The notes beneath the pieces were generated by a model. That model was not told the origin of the DNA. It searched no databases and saw only the letters and a program-made list of their open reading frames with translations. The position numbers and the translations under genes are program-made. A stretch of DNA of 64,000 nt from Paenibacillus kribbensis (GTDB lineage: Bacteria; Bacillota; Bacilli; Paenibacillales; Paenibacillaceae): the NCBI RefSeq assembly GCF_002240415.1, contig NZ_CP020028.1, positions 4,427,501 to 4,491,500 on the forward strand. The letters are read 5' to 3'. Shown in pieces: positions 1 to 8,091 of the stretch (position 1 is its first letter; every line of letters starts with the position of its first letter).

Positions 1-5
1 ACAGC

Positions 6-41
6 AACGACCTTGTGCATTATGCATGAGGTCGTTTTTGC
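6..41 (+). terminator. Rho-independent terminator of an off-window gene
   Basis: The arms AACGACCT and AGGTCGTT flank an inner TGCAT/ATGCA stem, followed by a T run on the plus strand. There is no T run on the minus strand, so it probably ends a plus-strand gene left of the window. A cre-like sequence (AGGAAGCGTTTTCA, 102-115) lies between it and the next gene, with no obvious promoter to act on. Confidence 0.65.
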
Positions 42-131
42 ATCTCCCCTGATACTTTCTAAGCTGAAGTCTCTGAGATGTAGTAAGATTATATACACAA
101 AAGGAAGCGTTTTCAATCATTATTTTAAAAC

Positions 132-1565
132 TTAAGGAACATCCACCTCATGCTCTGGCAGGTTGCGATGTGCCTTCCTGCCCTTGAGCAGCCATAGCTC
201 CGGTGTATCCTGAACTCCCTCAAGTCTCAGATGAAACGGCCGCTTCGGCAAATGGCGTATGCGCAGCAGTAGACGATTTCCATCTGCCATTGCATCCACA
301 AGCTCCAGCGGTGCATGAGAAGCGCTGCTCACCGTATCAATCAGCTGTCCAGTTGTACCCATTGCGCTCTCCCGGCTCCAGAGGCGCAGCTCATCTACTG
401 ACGGTATGGCAATCCGCTTGCTGAAAGAAACCATCAGCTCATCTGCGGCCGTTCGCTTTGCCCTGAGCGGTCTGGGCGGCTCATCATACATATAGCCGCC
501 CAGATGGTATTCATAGGCGGTCCAGGTGTCGTAGTCGCCCTCCAGGGCGACAGCCCCAAACCGCCGTATCCACTCGCGATCTCGAACCATGCTCGCGAGG
601 GAACCGATATCCGCCTGCACCCCGAGGGGCAGGCCCGGATAAGCGGCGCGTATCGACTGCGCCATGCGGGCATAGCCGCGAATATAATGCGGCGGCAGGC
701 GGCGGCGCATCCAGTCCGGCCAATGGGTCTGGAGCACATGCATATCCGGGGCGACGCACCGGATCATCGCTACCGCGTCCAGACCCTGCCATTCCCGCAG
801 CTGACCGGGAACATCGCCGCGCCCATTTACAGCAAGCGACCATGTCGCCACGCAGATATCCGGCCGGACATCACGCACACCGCCTGCGCCGTTCACCAGC
901 TCGCCAATCAGCCCGTTCACGGCGTCCACGCGCAGATCGACCCACTGTGCGTACAGCTCCGGGACCTTCCGGTAATAATTCCGTGCATGCTTGTCGCGGA
1001 AATCCGGAATGTCCTCACCGCTGCGCTTGCGGAAGGCGCGCTGTGCATGCGGTCCGATATCCCCGTATACTCCACTGCGCAGCCCGTTCCATTCGGGGAA
1101 ATAAGGCTCCGCCACCTCGAATCCGTCGAACGGAATGTCGGTGACGAGCCGGGCAGCGGCTTTCTTTTTCCACTCCACATACTCGTGTGCAAAATGCGAA
1201 AGCCGCTGAAACCCGTCGTCCGGTTCGCGCAGCAGCTCCATGCGCCACCCTTTCCACTCCGGCGGCAGCTGTGACACGCCAAAAGAGCCGTTGCCCAGCA
1301 CCATCGCCCACACCGCTATGCCTCTGCGCTGAAAAGCAGCGACAAGCGCTCCATCCACTTCATTTTCACGCACAACAAAATAATGGACGGTCTGGTAGCC
1401 CGCAAGGGCGATTTCATCTGCTATACTGTCCCGCGAACGGTTGGCGTAATAGGGAAACAGCGGATCGATTTGGATACTGGGACCACTCAGCGCCCACGGT
1501 TTCATTTTTCCGGTCAGTGCTACAGGATCTGTCGATTCAGATCTGCCATTTGCGTGATCGCTCAT
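132..1565 (-). CDS. TIM-barrel glycosidase-like protein of unknown function
   Basis: This is a cytoplasmic-looking protein of about 477 residues with no signal peptide. The N-terminal part (IQIDPLFPYYANRSRDSIADEI) and alternating strand-helix blocks such as IPFDGFEVAEPYFPEWNG and YIRGYARMAQSIR resemble family-10-like or putative glycoside hydrolase TIM barrels, with candidate acidic residues in GFEVAEP. The longest frame starts upstream at 1601, but the ATG at 1565 has a strong GGAGGTGG ribosome site and is preferred. It lies just downstream of the YwaF-like membrane protein gene on the same strand. I do not recognise a specific substrate; the glycosidase relationship is inferred from fold-like patterns only. 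Confidence 0.6.
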   Translation of the reverse strand: MSDHANGRSESTDPVALTGKMKPWALSGPSIQIDPLFPYYANRSRDSIADEIALAGYQTVHYFVVRENEVDGALVAAFQRRGIAVWAMVLGNGSFGVSQLPPEWKGWRMELLREPDDGFQRLSHFAHEYVEWKKKAAARLVTDIPFDGFEVAEPYFPEWNGLRSGVYGDIGPHAQRAFRKRSGEDIPDFRDKHARNYYRKVPELYAQWVDLRVDAVNGLIGELVNGAGGVRDVRPDICVATWSLAVNGRGDVPGQLREWQGLDAVAMIRCVAPDMHVLQTHWPDWMRRRLPPHYIRGYARMAQSIRAAYPGLPLGVQADIGSLASMVRDREWIRRFGAVALEGDYDTWTAYEYHLGGYMYDEPPRPLRAKRTAADELMVSFSKRIAIPSVDELRLWSRESAMGTTGQLIDTVSSASHAPLELVDAMADGNRLLLRIRHLPKRPFHLRLEGVQDTPELWLLKGRKAHRNLPEHEVDVP

Positions 1566-1610
1566 TCGATCCACCTCCGTTACTCGCGTTTTCTCCGCCA
1601 CAGATTCTTT

Positions 1611-2378
1611 TTAATATGTCTTTTTATATGTCCCTGAGCGGGCATACAGCCTGCCCCCCGGCAGCACCTCGAACAACAGCATCATTAAAGAAAAGAACAA
1701 CAGTGCTATAACCTCTTCCGCCAAAATATACGCAGGATATGCCCCCAAAACATCCAATATCGACGGTGTGGACGGCTTTCCAGCAAGAAACATGTAATTT
1801 GCTCCGAGAGCAGTATCTACGATCCATACGATCAGCGCCAAGCCATTCAGAAAAAGCATGGCTCCTCCAACGCTTTTCCACGTCGGTTTAAGTCCTTCTA
1901 TCCAGGTCATATACAATGCCGCCAAAATAATACCACTATGGGCCACAAAAAAATGGATAAAACGGTAATGAGGAAAAGCATATGCCAAATTAGGCGTAAG
2001 TACTGCTTGAAGCGCTCCTCCAATTCCGGCAAAAAGAATAATCGGATATAGCCAGCGGCTTCGGAAAAACAGCATCAGAATAGACAGCAGTAATGTCACA
2101 CTGCACAGCTCCAACGGCAACGACGTCTGGGCATCCCAAATGCGCTGCGTCACGTACCATATATTTAGAGTCACCTCTGACAGAAAGAGAACAGCCATTA
2201 AAAACCAGCGAATCCCCTCGCTTACAGACTTATGCGACCGAATAACCCCTCGAGTCAGCCATAGCAGCAAAGCGCATACAATGAGCCCCAGTACAGCCCA
2301 CACATGTGACGGCGTAAATGCCTCGAATCTCTCTGGCGCATAAGCATCGAACCAGGACTCTGACCACGGCTTGTTCAT
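1611..2378 (-). CDS. TIGR02206/YwaF-type integral membrane protein
   Basis: The 255-residue protein is strongly hydrophobic with about seven predicted membrane spans, for example HVWAVLGLIVCALLLWL near residue 25 and YPIILFAGIGGALQAVL near 110. The opening (ESWFDAYAPERFEAFTPSHVW), the central HYRFIHFFVAHSGIIL block and the length match the conserved TIGR02206 family (B. subtilis YwaF), whose function is unknown. The ATG at 2378 follows an AAGGGGGC ribosome site. The stop lies about 45 bases from the next gene, so the two may be cotranscribed. Confidence 0.8.
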   Translation of the reverse strand: MNKPWSESWFDAYAPERFEAFTPSHVWAVLGLIVCALLLWLTRGVIRSHKSVSEGIRWFLMAVLFLSEVTLNIWYVTQRIWDAQTSLPLELCSVTLLLSILMLFFRSRWLYPIILFAGIGGALQAVLTPNLAYAFPHYRFIHFFVAHSGIILAALYMTWIEGLKPTWKSVGGAMLFLNGLALIVWIVDTALGANYMFLAGKPSTPSILDVLGAYPAYILAEEVIALLFFSLMMLLFEVLPGGRLYARSGTYKKTY

Positions 2379-2520
2379 AAAAAGCCCCCTTTTATCCCTG
2401 TTTCCCTTTCATTGCATTCTATTTTATACCAAAAAACCGAATATGTTCTAGCCACCTTTCTTGCTTGTTCCATACTTCAACCCTTATGATAATAGATATC
2501 ATATTCAAAGGAGATCTCTC

Positions 2521-2733
2521 ATGCCCATTAATCGCCGATTAATTACAGATCAGGATTTCAGTGAGGCACTGGAACGCCATCTTCGTGTCCGGGTATTTCA
2601 GGACGACCAGTTGATTGGCTCGGGCGGAACCATCATCCGTTTTGACGATCAAACCATCGTCGTGCAATCCAGTGTCAGTGATGTGGCCTACCATCCAAGA
2701 AAACAATGTGAATTTTTTGAAATTAAAAAATAG
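2521..2733 (+). CDS. Small conserved hypothetical protein (70 aa)
   Basis: The preferred ATG at 2521 follows an AAAGGAGAT ribosome site at a good distance; the longer frame from 2461 has no such site. The 70-residue product has no signal peptide or membrane span. A central stretch (GSGGTIIRFDDQTIVVQSS) alternates as beta strands in the manner of small SH3/Sm-like barrels, but this is only a resemblance. It is a single-gene plus-strand unit facing the convergent chemoreceptor gene. No function is recognised. Confidence 0.65.
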   Translation: MPINRRLITDQDFSEALERHLRVRVFQDDQLIGSGGTIIRFDDQTIVVQSSVSDVAYHPRKQCEFFEIKK

Positions 2734-2740
2734 CCACCAC

Positions 2741-2775
2741 ACACCGGGGAACCATTTTGCTTCGTTTTCCGGTGT
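2741..2775. terminator. Possible bidirectional terminator
   Basis: The inverted repeat ACACCGG/CCGGTGT, with an inner GGAA/TTTTCC, lies between two convergent genes. A T run on the minus strand follows only after about ten bases, so the call is tentative. Confidence 0.4.
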
Positions 2776-2823
2776 ACAGCGGCTATATTTGGCTTTAGAC
2801 ATCATATCTCGTGGCTGTTCCTG

Positions 2824-4095
2824 CTATAGTTGAATTCCATGTGTTTTCATCATAAGTTTATTCGTAAGCACTTTCAAATCCTCGGAAGAAGACGAAATTT
2901 CCTGCATGATCGCGGTTTCCTCATGAGCCGCTGTATAAATCTTGTTTGCACCTTCTGAGAAGGCCCCTGACATTTGCTGAATACGACGAATTTGTTCAAA
3001 GGTTTGATCTACCCGGTTCGTCTGCTCTGTTACGGCTTCTTCCATTAAGCGGATGCTCTCGACAAATTCGTGTACAATAGCGTTCAAGCGATTCAATGTC
3101 TGATCCACAGAGCTTGTCCGTTCCGCCTCAGCGCTGACCAAGGACGTTTGCTGATGCATTAGCTGCACCGTTTCTACGATTTGCGACTGCACACGGCTAA
3201 CGATGGCATTAATTTGCTGTACAGACTCCGTACTTTGGGCGGCAAGTGCACGAATTTGGTGAGCCACTACGGCAAACCCGTTACCTTCTTCTCCCGCACG
3301 GGCAGCTTCGATGGAAGCGTTCAGCGCCAGCAGATGGGTCTGCTCCGCGATATCCTTCACCGTGCTTGTAATCGCTTCAATTTGAGAAGCTTCCTTTTCC
3401 AGGCGTGCAATAACCTGCTGCGAACGACCGTGTGAAGCTGTCAGCTCCTCCATTCCATTCATAAGCGATGAAAATACGGTCTGTGTTGAATCCACTGAAT
3501 TCTCCATGTGGCCTGACAGCTCCAGCATATGTCCCGATTTGCTGCGCATCATTTTAAAATCGCCCAACATTCGATCCGCTGTTTCAATGGACTGGGAGGA
3601 AGCTTGCTGCTGCTGCTGCACACCATCCAAAATATCTTCTACCACCGAAGACATGGCCTCAATTTGTGCCGTTGCCTGTACAATAGCCGAACTCAGATTT
3701 TCCGCACTTTGCGAAGTTGTTTTGGTACTGTACGATATCTCGTTAAACATGTCCTTAATGTTCAGCATCATATGCCGGAATGCATCATAAAGCACCTTGA
3801 TTTCATCATCCGAACGACGTTCCGGAATGACAACCGACAGATTTCCCGCTGAAACTTCCTCTGCCGCCTTTGCCAATCTAACAATTGGACCTGTGAGTAA
3901 TTTTGAGATCAACCAGCCCAAAATGCCACTCCACAGGACACCCAATAACAGAATGATCGAAGTGTACACCCATTCCTGTGCATCATGAGCGAGCCAGTCC
4001 TTGAGTACAAAAATAAAAAAAGCGCTTGTTCCATAGGTTATTGCAGAAATCAAGACAAATGCAGCAACCATTTTCGTACCTAGTGACATCTTCAT
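2824..4095 (-). CDS. Methyl-accepting chemotaxis protein without a sensor domain
   Basis: A 423-residue chemoreceptor-like signal transducer for the CheA/CheW array. Two membrane spans near residues 9-31 and 42-62 are separated by only about ten residues, so there is no extracellular ligand-binding domain. A HAMP linker (residues ~62-115) and a long coiled-coil signalling domain follow. The conserved hairpin tip reads [19 protein letters not shown] (around residue 255) followed by [13 protein letters not shown]. The input may be membrane state, an internal signal or a partner protein; that is inference. Start ATG at 4095 has a weak GGGGTGGG ribosome site, and the ATG two codons later is possible. 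Confidence 0.92.
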   Translation of the reverse strand: MKMSLGTKMVAAFVLISAITYGTSAFFIFVLKDWLAHDAQEWVYTSIILLLGVLWSGILGWLISKLLTGPIVRLAKAAEEVSAGNLSVVIPERRSDDEIKVLYDAFRHMMLNIKDMFNEISYSTKTTSQSAENLSSAIVQATAQIEAMSSVVEDILDGVQQQQQASSQSIETADRMLGDFKMMRSKSGHMLELSGHMENSVDSTQTVFSSLMNGMEELTASHGRSQQVIARLEKEASQIEAITSTVKDIAEQTHLLALNASIEAARAGEEGNGFAVVAHQIRALAAQSTESVQQINAIVSRVQSQIVETVQLMHQQTSLVSAEAERTSSVDQTLNRLNAIVHEFVESIRLMEEAVTEQTNRVDQTFEQIRRIQQMSGAFSEGANKIYTAAHEETAIMQEISSSSEDLKVLTNKLMMKTHGIQL

Positions 4096-4527
4096 CTACC
4101 GTAGCCCACCCCAAAAAACTCAAATTTGATTCCATTTTACCATAAAATTGCTACAATTCTAGCAGTATTTTTCACAGACAATTTTAATTATGAGCATAAA
4201 GATAGAGAGACTTAAGGCCCTCGACCTAACTGTAAAAACAGCAGATTAACAGGCCGCAATCTGCAACAAAAAACGGACGAACCGCGCTGCTACTTGCTTT
4301 ACAGACATTCGTCCCATTTTAAATCAACGATTCATCAGCAAATCTCACATTCCATCATTCGGAAGTACTGTCATTTTCCTGACCAATGACTTCTTTCTTG
4401 ACCGCTTCAATTATGGCTATTTGGTGACTGTTTTTTTCCAGCACGGTATACTCCCATTATCTAAGTAAGTATGTCCATAGTCGTGTATCACCCAAAAATA
4501 ACAAGGAGTAGACTATACTTAATCACG
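4096..4527. other. Gene-poor intergenic stretch
   Basis: This 432-base stretch holds no intact gene. The only coding trace is a short minus-strand remnant at 4355-4453. A weak GGACGAA/TTCGTCC inverted repeat (about 4274-4316) with a long loop is not a convincing terminator. Confidence 0.6.
4355..4453 (-). pseudogene. C-terminal remnant of a decayed gene (CorC/HlyC-like tail?)
   Basis: The minus strand reads EYTVLEKNSHQIAIIEAVKK and continues about twelve more residues to a TGA. It is closed upstream by an in-frame TAA and has no start codon or ribosome site. The pattern YTVLE..SHQI..IE resembles the last strands of the CorC/HlyC transporter-associated domain. With only about 32 codons this is inference; it may be chance. 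Confidence 0.3.
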
Positions 4528-5187
4528 CTAGCGGATCGCCAGCCGGCTCTTCTGCACGACATCTATCCATTGATCGGCTATCAACTGGTTCCCAACCGCT
4601 GTCGGATGAACCCCGTCATGCAGCCAGTAGGAGGCGTCTGCCTTGGTAGCGGCTTCGTTCAGCATGCCTTGCAGCGGCACAAATACGGTCCCAAACTCGT
4701 CTGCAAGCTGACGTACAAGCCGCTGATAGCCCGTTATTTTTTCCTGCCAAATGTCCCACCGTGCCTCGGTAGCTCCTGTTTTCAAAATAAACGGCTCACA
4801 TAGCACCAGCCCGGTATCAGGCAACACTTCACGCGTTTCCTCCAAAATGTGGCGATAGGCTCGTTCAAACCGGTCCGTCACCCCGGACGGCTCCTGCTCC
4901 ACGATTCGCCAGGCATCGTTCACTCCGATCATAATACTGAGCAGGTCCGGCTTCAGGCTAAACGTGTCCTCATTCCAGCGTGCATACAAATCCGAAGCCC
5001 GATCCCCCGAAATTCCCCGGTTCACAAATTCCGGCTGCGTTGCAGCCAAACGACTCCCCAGTGCACCCGCGATCATATACACATAGCTATGACCCAGCCA
5101 ATGGTTCGCGTCCTCATTCCGTCCTCTTCCCCCATCTGTGATGGAATCCCCCTGAAAAAGAATACGTATATGTCCTGTACTCGTCAT
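4528..5187 (-). CDS. SGNH/GDSL-type esterase or lipase
   Basis: A cytoplasmic hydrolase of about 219 residues with all SGNH blocks visible: FQGDSITDGGRGRN (block I, nucleophile Ser), the block II glycine in NRGISGDRASDL, IMIGVNDAWR (block III, GxND) and LHDGVHPTAVG (block V, Asp-x-x-His). There is no signal peptide. It probably deacylates or deacetylates a small or carbohydrate ester; substrate unknown. The ATG at 5187 lies behind GGGGG and AAGGAG sequences and starts just before the block I strand, so it is preferred over the longer frame from 5232. Confidence 0.88.
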   Translation of the reverse strand: MTSTGHIRILFQGDSITDGGRGRNEDANHWLGHSYVYMIAGALGSRLAATQPEFVNRGISGDRASDLYARWNEDTFSLKPDLLSIMIGVNDAWRIVEQEPSGVTDRFERAYRHILEETREVLPDTGLVLCEPFILKTGATEARWDIWQEKITGYQRLVRQLADEFGTVFVPLQGMLNEAATKADASYWLHDGVHPTAVGNQLIADQWIDVVQKSRLAIR

Positions 5188-5433
5188 CTCCTTGATTCCC
5201 CCTTCACCTTTTCCCAATAATACCCTTATCATACCTCGTATCCTCTAAATTAGAAAGCGATTTCAAAACATGGGAGAATTATAGATTTGCCATATGAATT
5301 TTAATATATAAGCCGAACTGGAAATGTAAATGATGCGCCACTACGCAGACGGATGATGCTTCGCTTGTACAGCACCATTCCGCCTGCTCCGTTTTCCATG
5401 TACTTTTTTTGGTTCGACACATTAAAACCATGT

Positions 5434-6351
5434 TCACACCGCGCGGTACTTACATACCTCCCGGAAATTACAGCCCCCGCACGCTCTGCGTGAAGGCATC
5501 GGGGTGAAAAAGGACTCCGCTTTGGGTCGATTGTAATAATCGTCATCAAGACAAGACTTCATTTCCTCGATGTATCGTCCGACATTACGAACCACCTTGT
5601 CGATATCCTCCTGCACAGGCCGGTACACTTCATGCTCTCCGGTCATCAAATATTCCACACGCACCTCGATCTTCTCCAAGGGGAGCTGGTAATGCTCCTG
5701 CACATAGGACGCATACAAAAATAGCTGGTCGGAGAAGTCGCCTTCCTTACCTGTCTTCCAATCTACGATAACCATGTCTCCATTGGCTCTGCGGTAGAGC
5801 AAATCCATTTTGACATATACCTTCGTCTCGTAAAGCAGCATTGTATCCCACTTTTCCACCTCGACGATTCTAGCCTCGCCCTGCTGTAATTCGCGCCAAA
5901 CCGCAGTACGGTACAGATTGTGTACTACCGCATGCTGTCGCTCCTTAATCCGGGCAATCCGTTCCGTCAGCACCTCGTCATCATAATAAATTTCAGCGAG
6001 CATAATGCGATTTTTGGGATCTTGCTGCCATAGCTCACGGTGCAGCGATTCCTTGTAACTATCGTTCAGCATATTCTTCATCGCTGTCTCCAGGTACGCC
6101 GGACGTGGAATCGCACCTTTTTCCATCCACCCTCGTATGACCGATTCACACATTTGGTGCGTAATATTCCCGAATAAAATATATAAGTTGCTCAGCTGCT
6201 TGAGCCGATACAACACAACCTGCTCTTCACTGCCCTGTGCGGGGTTCCAGCCGTTATGCGAGCCGTAATAATGGTAGTAGTATTTGCGTAAGCATTCATC
6301 GAACGTTTGGGCCCTCGATTGCGAATAGGACCAGGACGGGTACATAGCCAT
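5434..6351 (-). CDS. PD-(D/E)XK nuclease with Fe-S cluster cysteines (AddB/Cas4-like)
   Basis: A protein of about 305 residues with the core signature of RecB/Cas4-family nucleases: MVIVDWKTGKEGDF around residue 205, supplying catalytic Asp and Lys, preceded by a conserved QRHAVV helix region and a Glu-rich strand. One N-terminal Cys (FDECLRKYYYHYY) and three C-terminal ones (ACGGCNFREVC) form the split 1+3 pattern that binds a 4Fe-4S cluster in AddB and Cas4. It stands alone: no CRISPR array, helicase or addA is nearby. The ATG at 6351 has an AAGGAGG site eight bases upstream and is preferred over the frame start at 6381. Confidence 0.85.
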   Translation of the reverse strand: MAMYPSWSYSQSRAQTFDECLRKYYYHYYGSHNGWNPAQGSEEQVVLYRLKQLSNLYILFGNITHQMCESVIRGWMEKGAIPRPAYLETAMKNMLNDSYKESLHRELWQQDPKNRIMLAEIYYDDEVLTERIARIKERQHAVVHNLYRTAVWRELQQGEARIVEVEKWDTMLLYETKVYVKMDLLYRRANGDMVIVDWKTGKEGDFSDQLFLYASYVQEHYQLPLEKIEVRVEYLMTGEHEVYRPVQEDIDKVVRNVGRYIEEMKSCLDDDYYNRPKAESFFTPMPSRRACGGCNFREVCKYRAV

Positions 6352-6516
6352 GAATAGGCCCTCCTTCATTAGAACTTCCATGCTCTATTATAACGCAAGC
6401 CTGGACTGCATCGTCCAAAAAGAACAAAGACTCTAACCCATGGGTTAAAGTCTTCAACTGTCCAGTATGTTCAATTCACAATGACTCCCGAGGTCCATCC
6501 AACCATGGTCTCATTG

Positions 6517-7812
6517 TCAATACTTCTTCTCCGCATGAATCAGATCACTGACATTAACGGCACCATGCTCACGGACGTTGACAACGAGTACGGGAGTTCC
6601 CAGCATTCCGCTGATCCACGTCTTATAATCTTCAACATAATCATTCGGAAGAATCGTCAAGATGACTCCAGCAAAGCCACCACCATGTACCCTGCATGCG
6701 CTGTCATCTATTGATTTCAAATATATTTCTGTTAAAGCAAGTGCAACGGATACGTCCTGTTCCCGGGGAACCTCACTTCTATATACGTTTTGAAGCCATT
6801 TCCATGAAGAATTACCGGATTCGGTGACGAGCCTCAAAAAATCAGAAAAGCGTCTCTCCTGCAGCGCCTTCACCTGTTCATCCACACGCTTGTTTTCTTC
6901 AAAAAAATGCAACGCACGCAGCACTGCACGATCTCCTGCTGTTTCCCTGACCAATTTGAGATTGGCATACAGATCTTCCGGCGATAAGTCACGGCAAACC
7001 GAAGCCCCCAAGGACTGAGCCACTGCATACATTTCGTTTGGCACCGCAGCGTAATCATCTGTCAAATCAGCATGATTTCCTCCTGTATTTACGATCACCA
7101 GGGAATATCCGTTTTGCCCGAAATTCCAATGAACCGGGTTGATGATCGGTTCCTTGGGGTTTACAAAGTCAATCGCAACCAATCCCCCATATGCGCAAGC
7201 CATTTGGTCGAGCAGGCCCGACGGCTTGTTCCAGTAGCGATTTTCTGCATACTGGCCGATTTTGGATTTGGCGACAGCATCCAATGCTCCCTCATTATAA
7301 AAATGACTTATGATCGTGCATATCAACATTTCAAACGAAGCGGAAGAGCTTAAGCCTGAAGCAGAGAACACATTGCTGGATATATAAGCCTGGAATCCTC
7401 CGATACGATAGCCGAATTCGAGCAGACCAGCGACCATACCGCGAACCAGCAGCGTCGTACCGTCGTCTTTCGGTTGTGGCGACAAGTCATTTAAATGAAT
7501 GACGTATTTCGTTTGGTAGCCTTCGGAAAAGAACGTAATTACAGGCTCCTCTACTTTAGCAGCTACAGCGATGGTATCAAGTGTAATACTGCCTGCCAGC
7601 ACCTTCCCGTGATTGTGGTCTGTATGATTTCCTCCAATTTCGCATCGCCCCGGAGCACTAAACAATTCAATATTCCCGACACCGAAGTGCTCCCGATACG
7701 CTTGTATAAGTGATTGATATCGCGTCGTTTGCTCTGAAACCTGCTGTTGACCATACATCCGGGCGAGTACAATTTGTCCCTCGCTAGAATTCAACAGTTC
7801 CGTATCTGTCAT
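6517..7812 (-). CDS. Galactokinase-family GHMP sugar kinase
   Basis: The 431-residue protein has all three GHMP kinase motifs: FSAPGRCEIGGNHTDHNHG (motif 1, residues ~54-72), FSASGLSSSASFEM (motif 2, ATP phosphate loop) and CRVHGGGFAGVIL (motif 3). The catalytic Asp sits in SGLLDQMACAYGG. It would phosphorylate galactose or a related sugar at C1. Motif 1 differs from classical galactokinases (GRVNLIGEHTDYNGG type): the sugar-contacting Glu is replaced by Asn and the following Tyr by His, so another sugar is possible. It is longer than GalK (~390). A promoter and a cre-like site precede it; no other Leloir genes are adjacent. Confidence 0.82.
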   Translation of the reverse strand: MTDTELLNSSEGQIVLARMYGQQQVSEQTTRYQSLIQAYREHFGVGNIELFSAPGRCEIGGNHTDHNHGKVLAGSITLDTIAVAAKVEEPVITFFSEGYQTKYVIHLNDLSPQPKDDGTTLLVRGMVAGLLEFGYRIGGFQAYISSNVFSASGLSSSASFEMLICTIISHFYNEGALDAVAKSKIGQYAENRYWNKPSGLLDQMACAYGGLVAIDFVNPKEPIINPVHWNFGQNGYSLVIVNTGGNHADLTDDYAAVPNEMYAVAQSLGASVCRDLSPEDLYANLKLVRETAGDRAVLRALHFFEENKRVDEQVKALQERRFSDFLRLVTESGNSSWKWLQNVYRSEVPREQDVSVALALTEIYLKSIDDSACRVHGGGFAGVILTILPNDYVEDYKTWISGMLGTPVLVVNVREHGAVNVSDLIHAEKKY

Positions 7813-7880
7813 CGTATATCCCCCTATTGTAGGTGATTTCTACTGTGGCGCCTGGCCGCGAATATATATGGCGCAACAAC

Positions 7881-7910
7881 ACTATAATTATCTCAATTTT
7901 CTCTGTACAA
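7881..7910 (-). promoter_or_regulatory. Sigma-A-type promoter of the galactokinase-like gene
   Basis: On the minus strand, TTGTAC (7910-7905) and TATAGT (7886-7881) are separated by 18 bases, about 70 bases upstream of the start codon at 7812. The match to vegetative consensus is reasonable but was judged by eye. Confidence 0.5.
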
Positions 7911-7931
7911 AAACAGGGTACTTTTTTAATC

Positions 7932-7945
7932 TGTAAGCGCTTATT
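7932..7945. promoter_or_regulatory. cre-like catabolite site upstream of the sugar kinase
   Basis: TGTAAGCGCTTATT closely matches the CcpA operator consensus TGAAAGCGCTTTCA. It sits just upstream of the -35 box of the sugar-kinase promoter. Carbon-source control of this gene is inferred. Confidence 0.55.
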
Positions 7946-7983
7946 TTAATCATTTTCCGAGAATATTTCCGCAAAAAATCAAC

Positions 7984-8024
7984 AGACGAAAAAAAGGAAC
8001 CGCCCCTTGAACGGGCCGGTTCCT
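7984..8024 (-). terminator. Terminator of the copper-amine-oxidase-like lipoprotein gene
   Basis: The inverted repeat AGGAACCG/CGGTTCCT, with further pairing inside, is followed on the minus strand by a run of seven T. It lies about 70 bases after the stop at 8092. Confidence 0.85.
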
Positions 8025-8091
8025 GTGTCCATACTGGCATATTTCTCTATGCACCAGCAGTTCTGCTGGAGACCAATATGTGGCATTCTTT

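Noticed and set aside
504..1274. 256-codon plus-strand frame opposite the TIM-barrel gene
   Set aside because: It is an antisense shadow in GC-rich sequence; the composition is unlike a soluble protein and the minus-strand gene has the ribosome site.
4274..4316. GGACGAA/TTCGTCC inverted repeat in the 4.1-4.5 kb gap
   Set aside because: The loop is about 30 bases and the T run is poor, so it is not a convincing terminator.
5301..5549. 82-codon minus-strand frame at the 3' end of the Fe-S nuclease gene
   Set aside because: Its first half is an alternate-frame reading of the conserved cysteine region of the nuclease, and it has no start signal.
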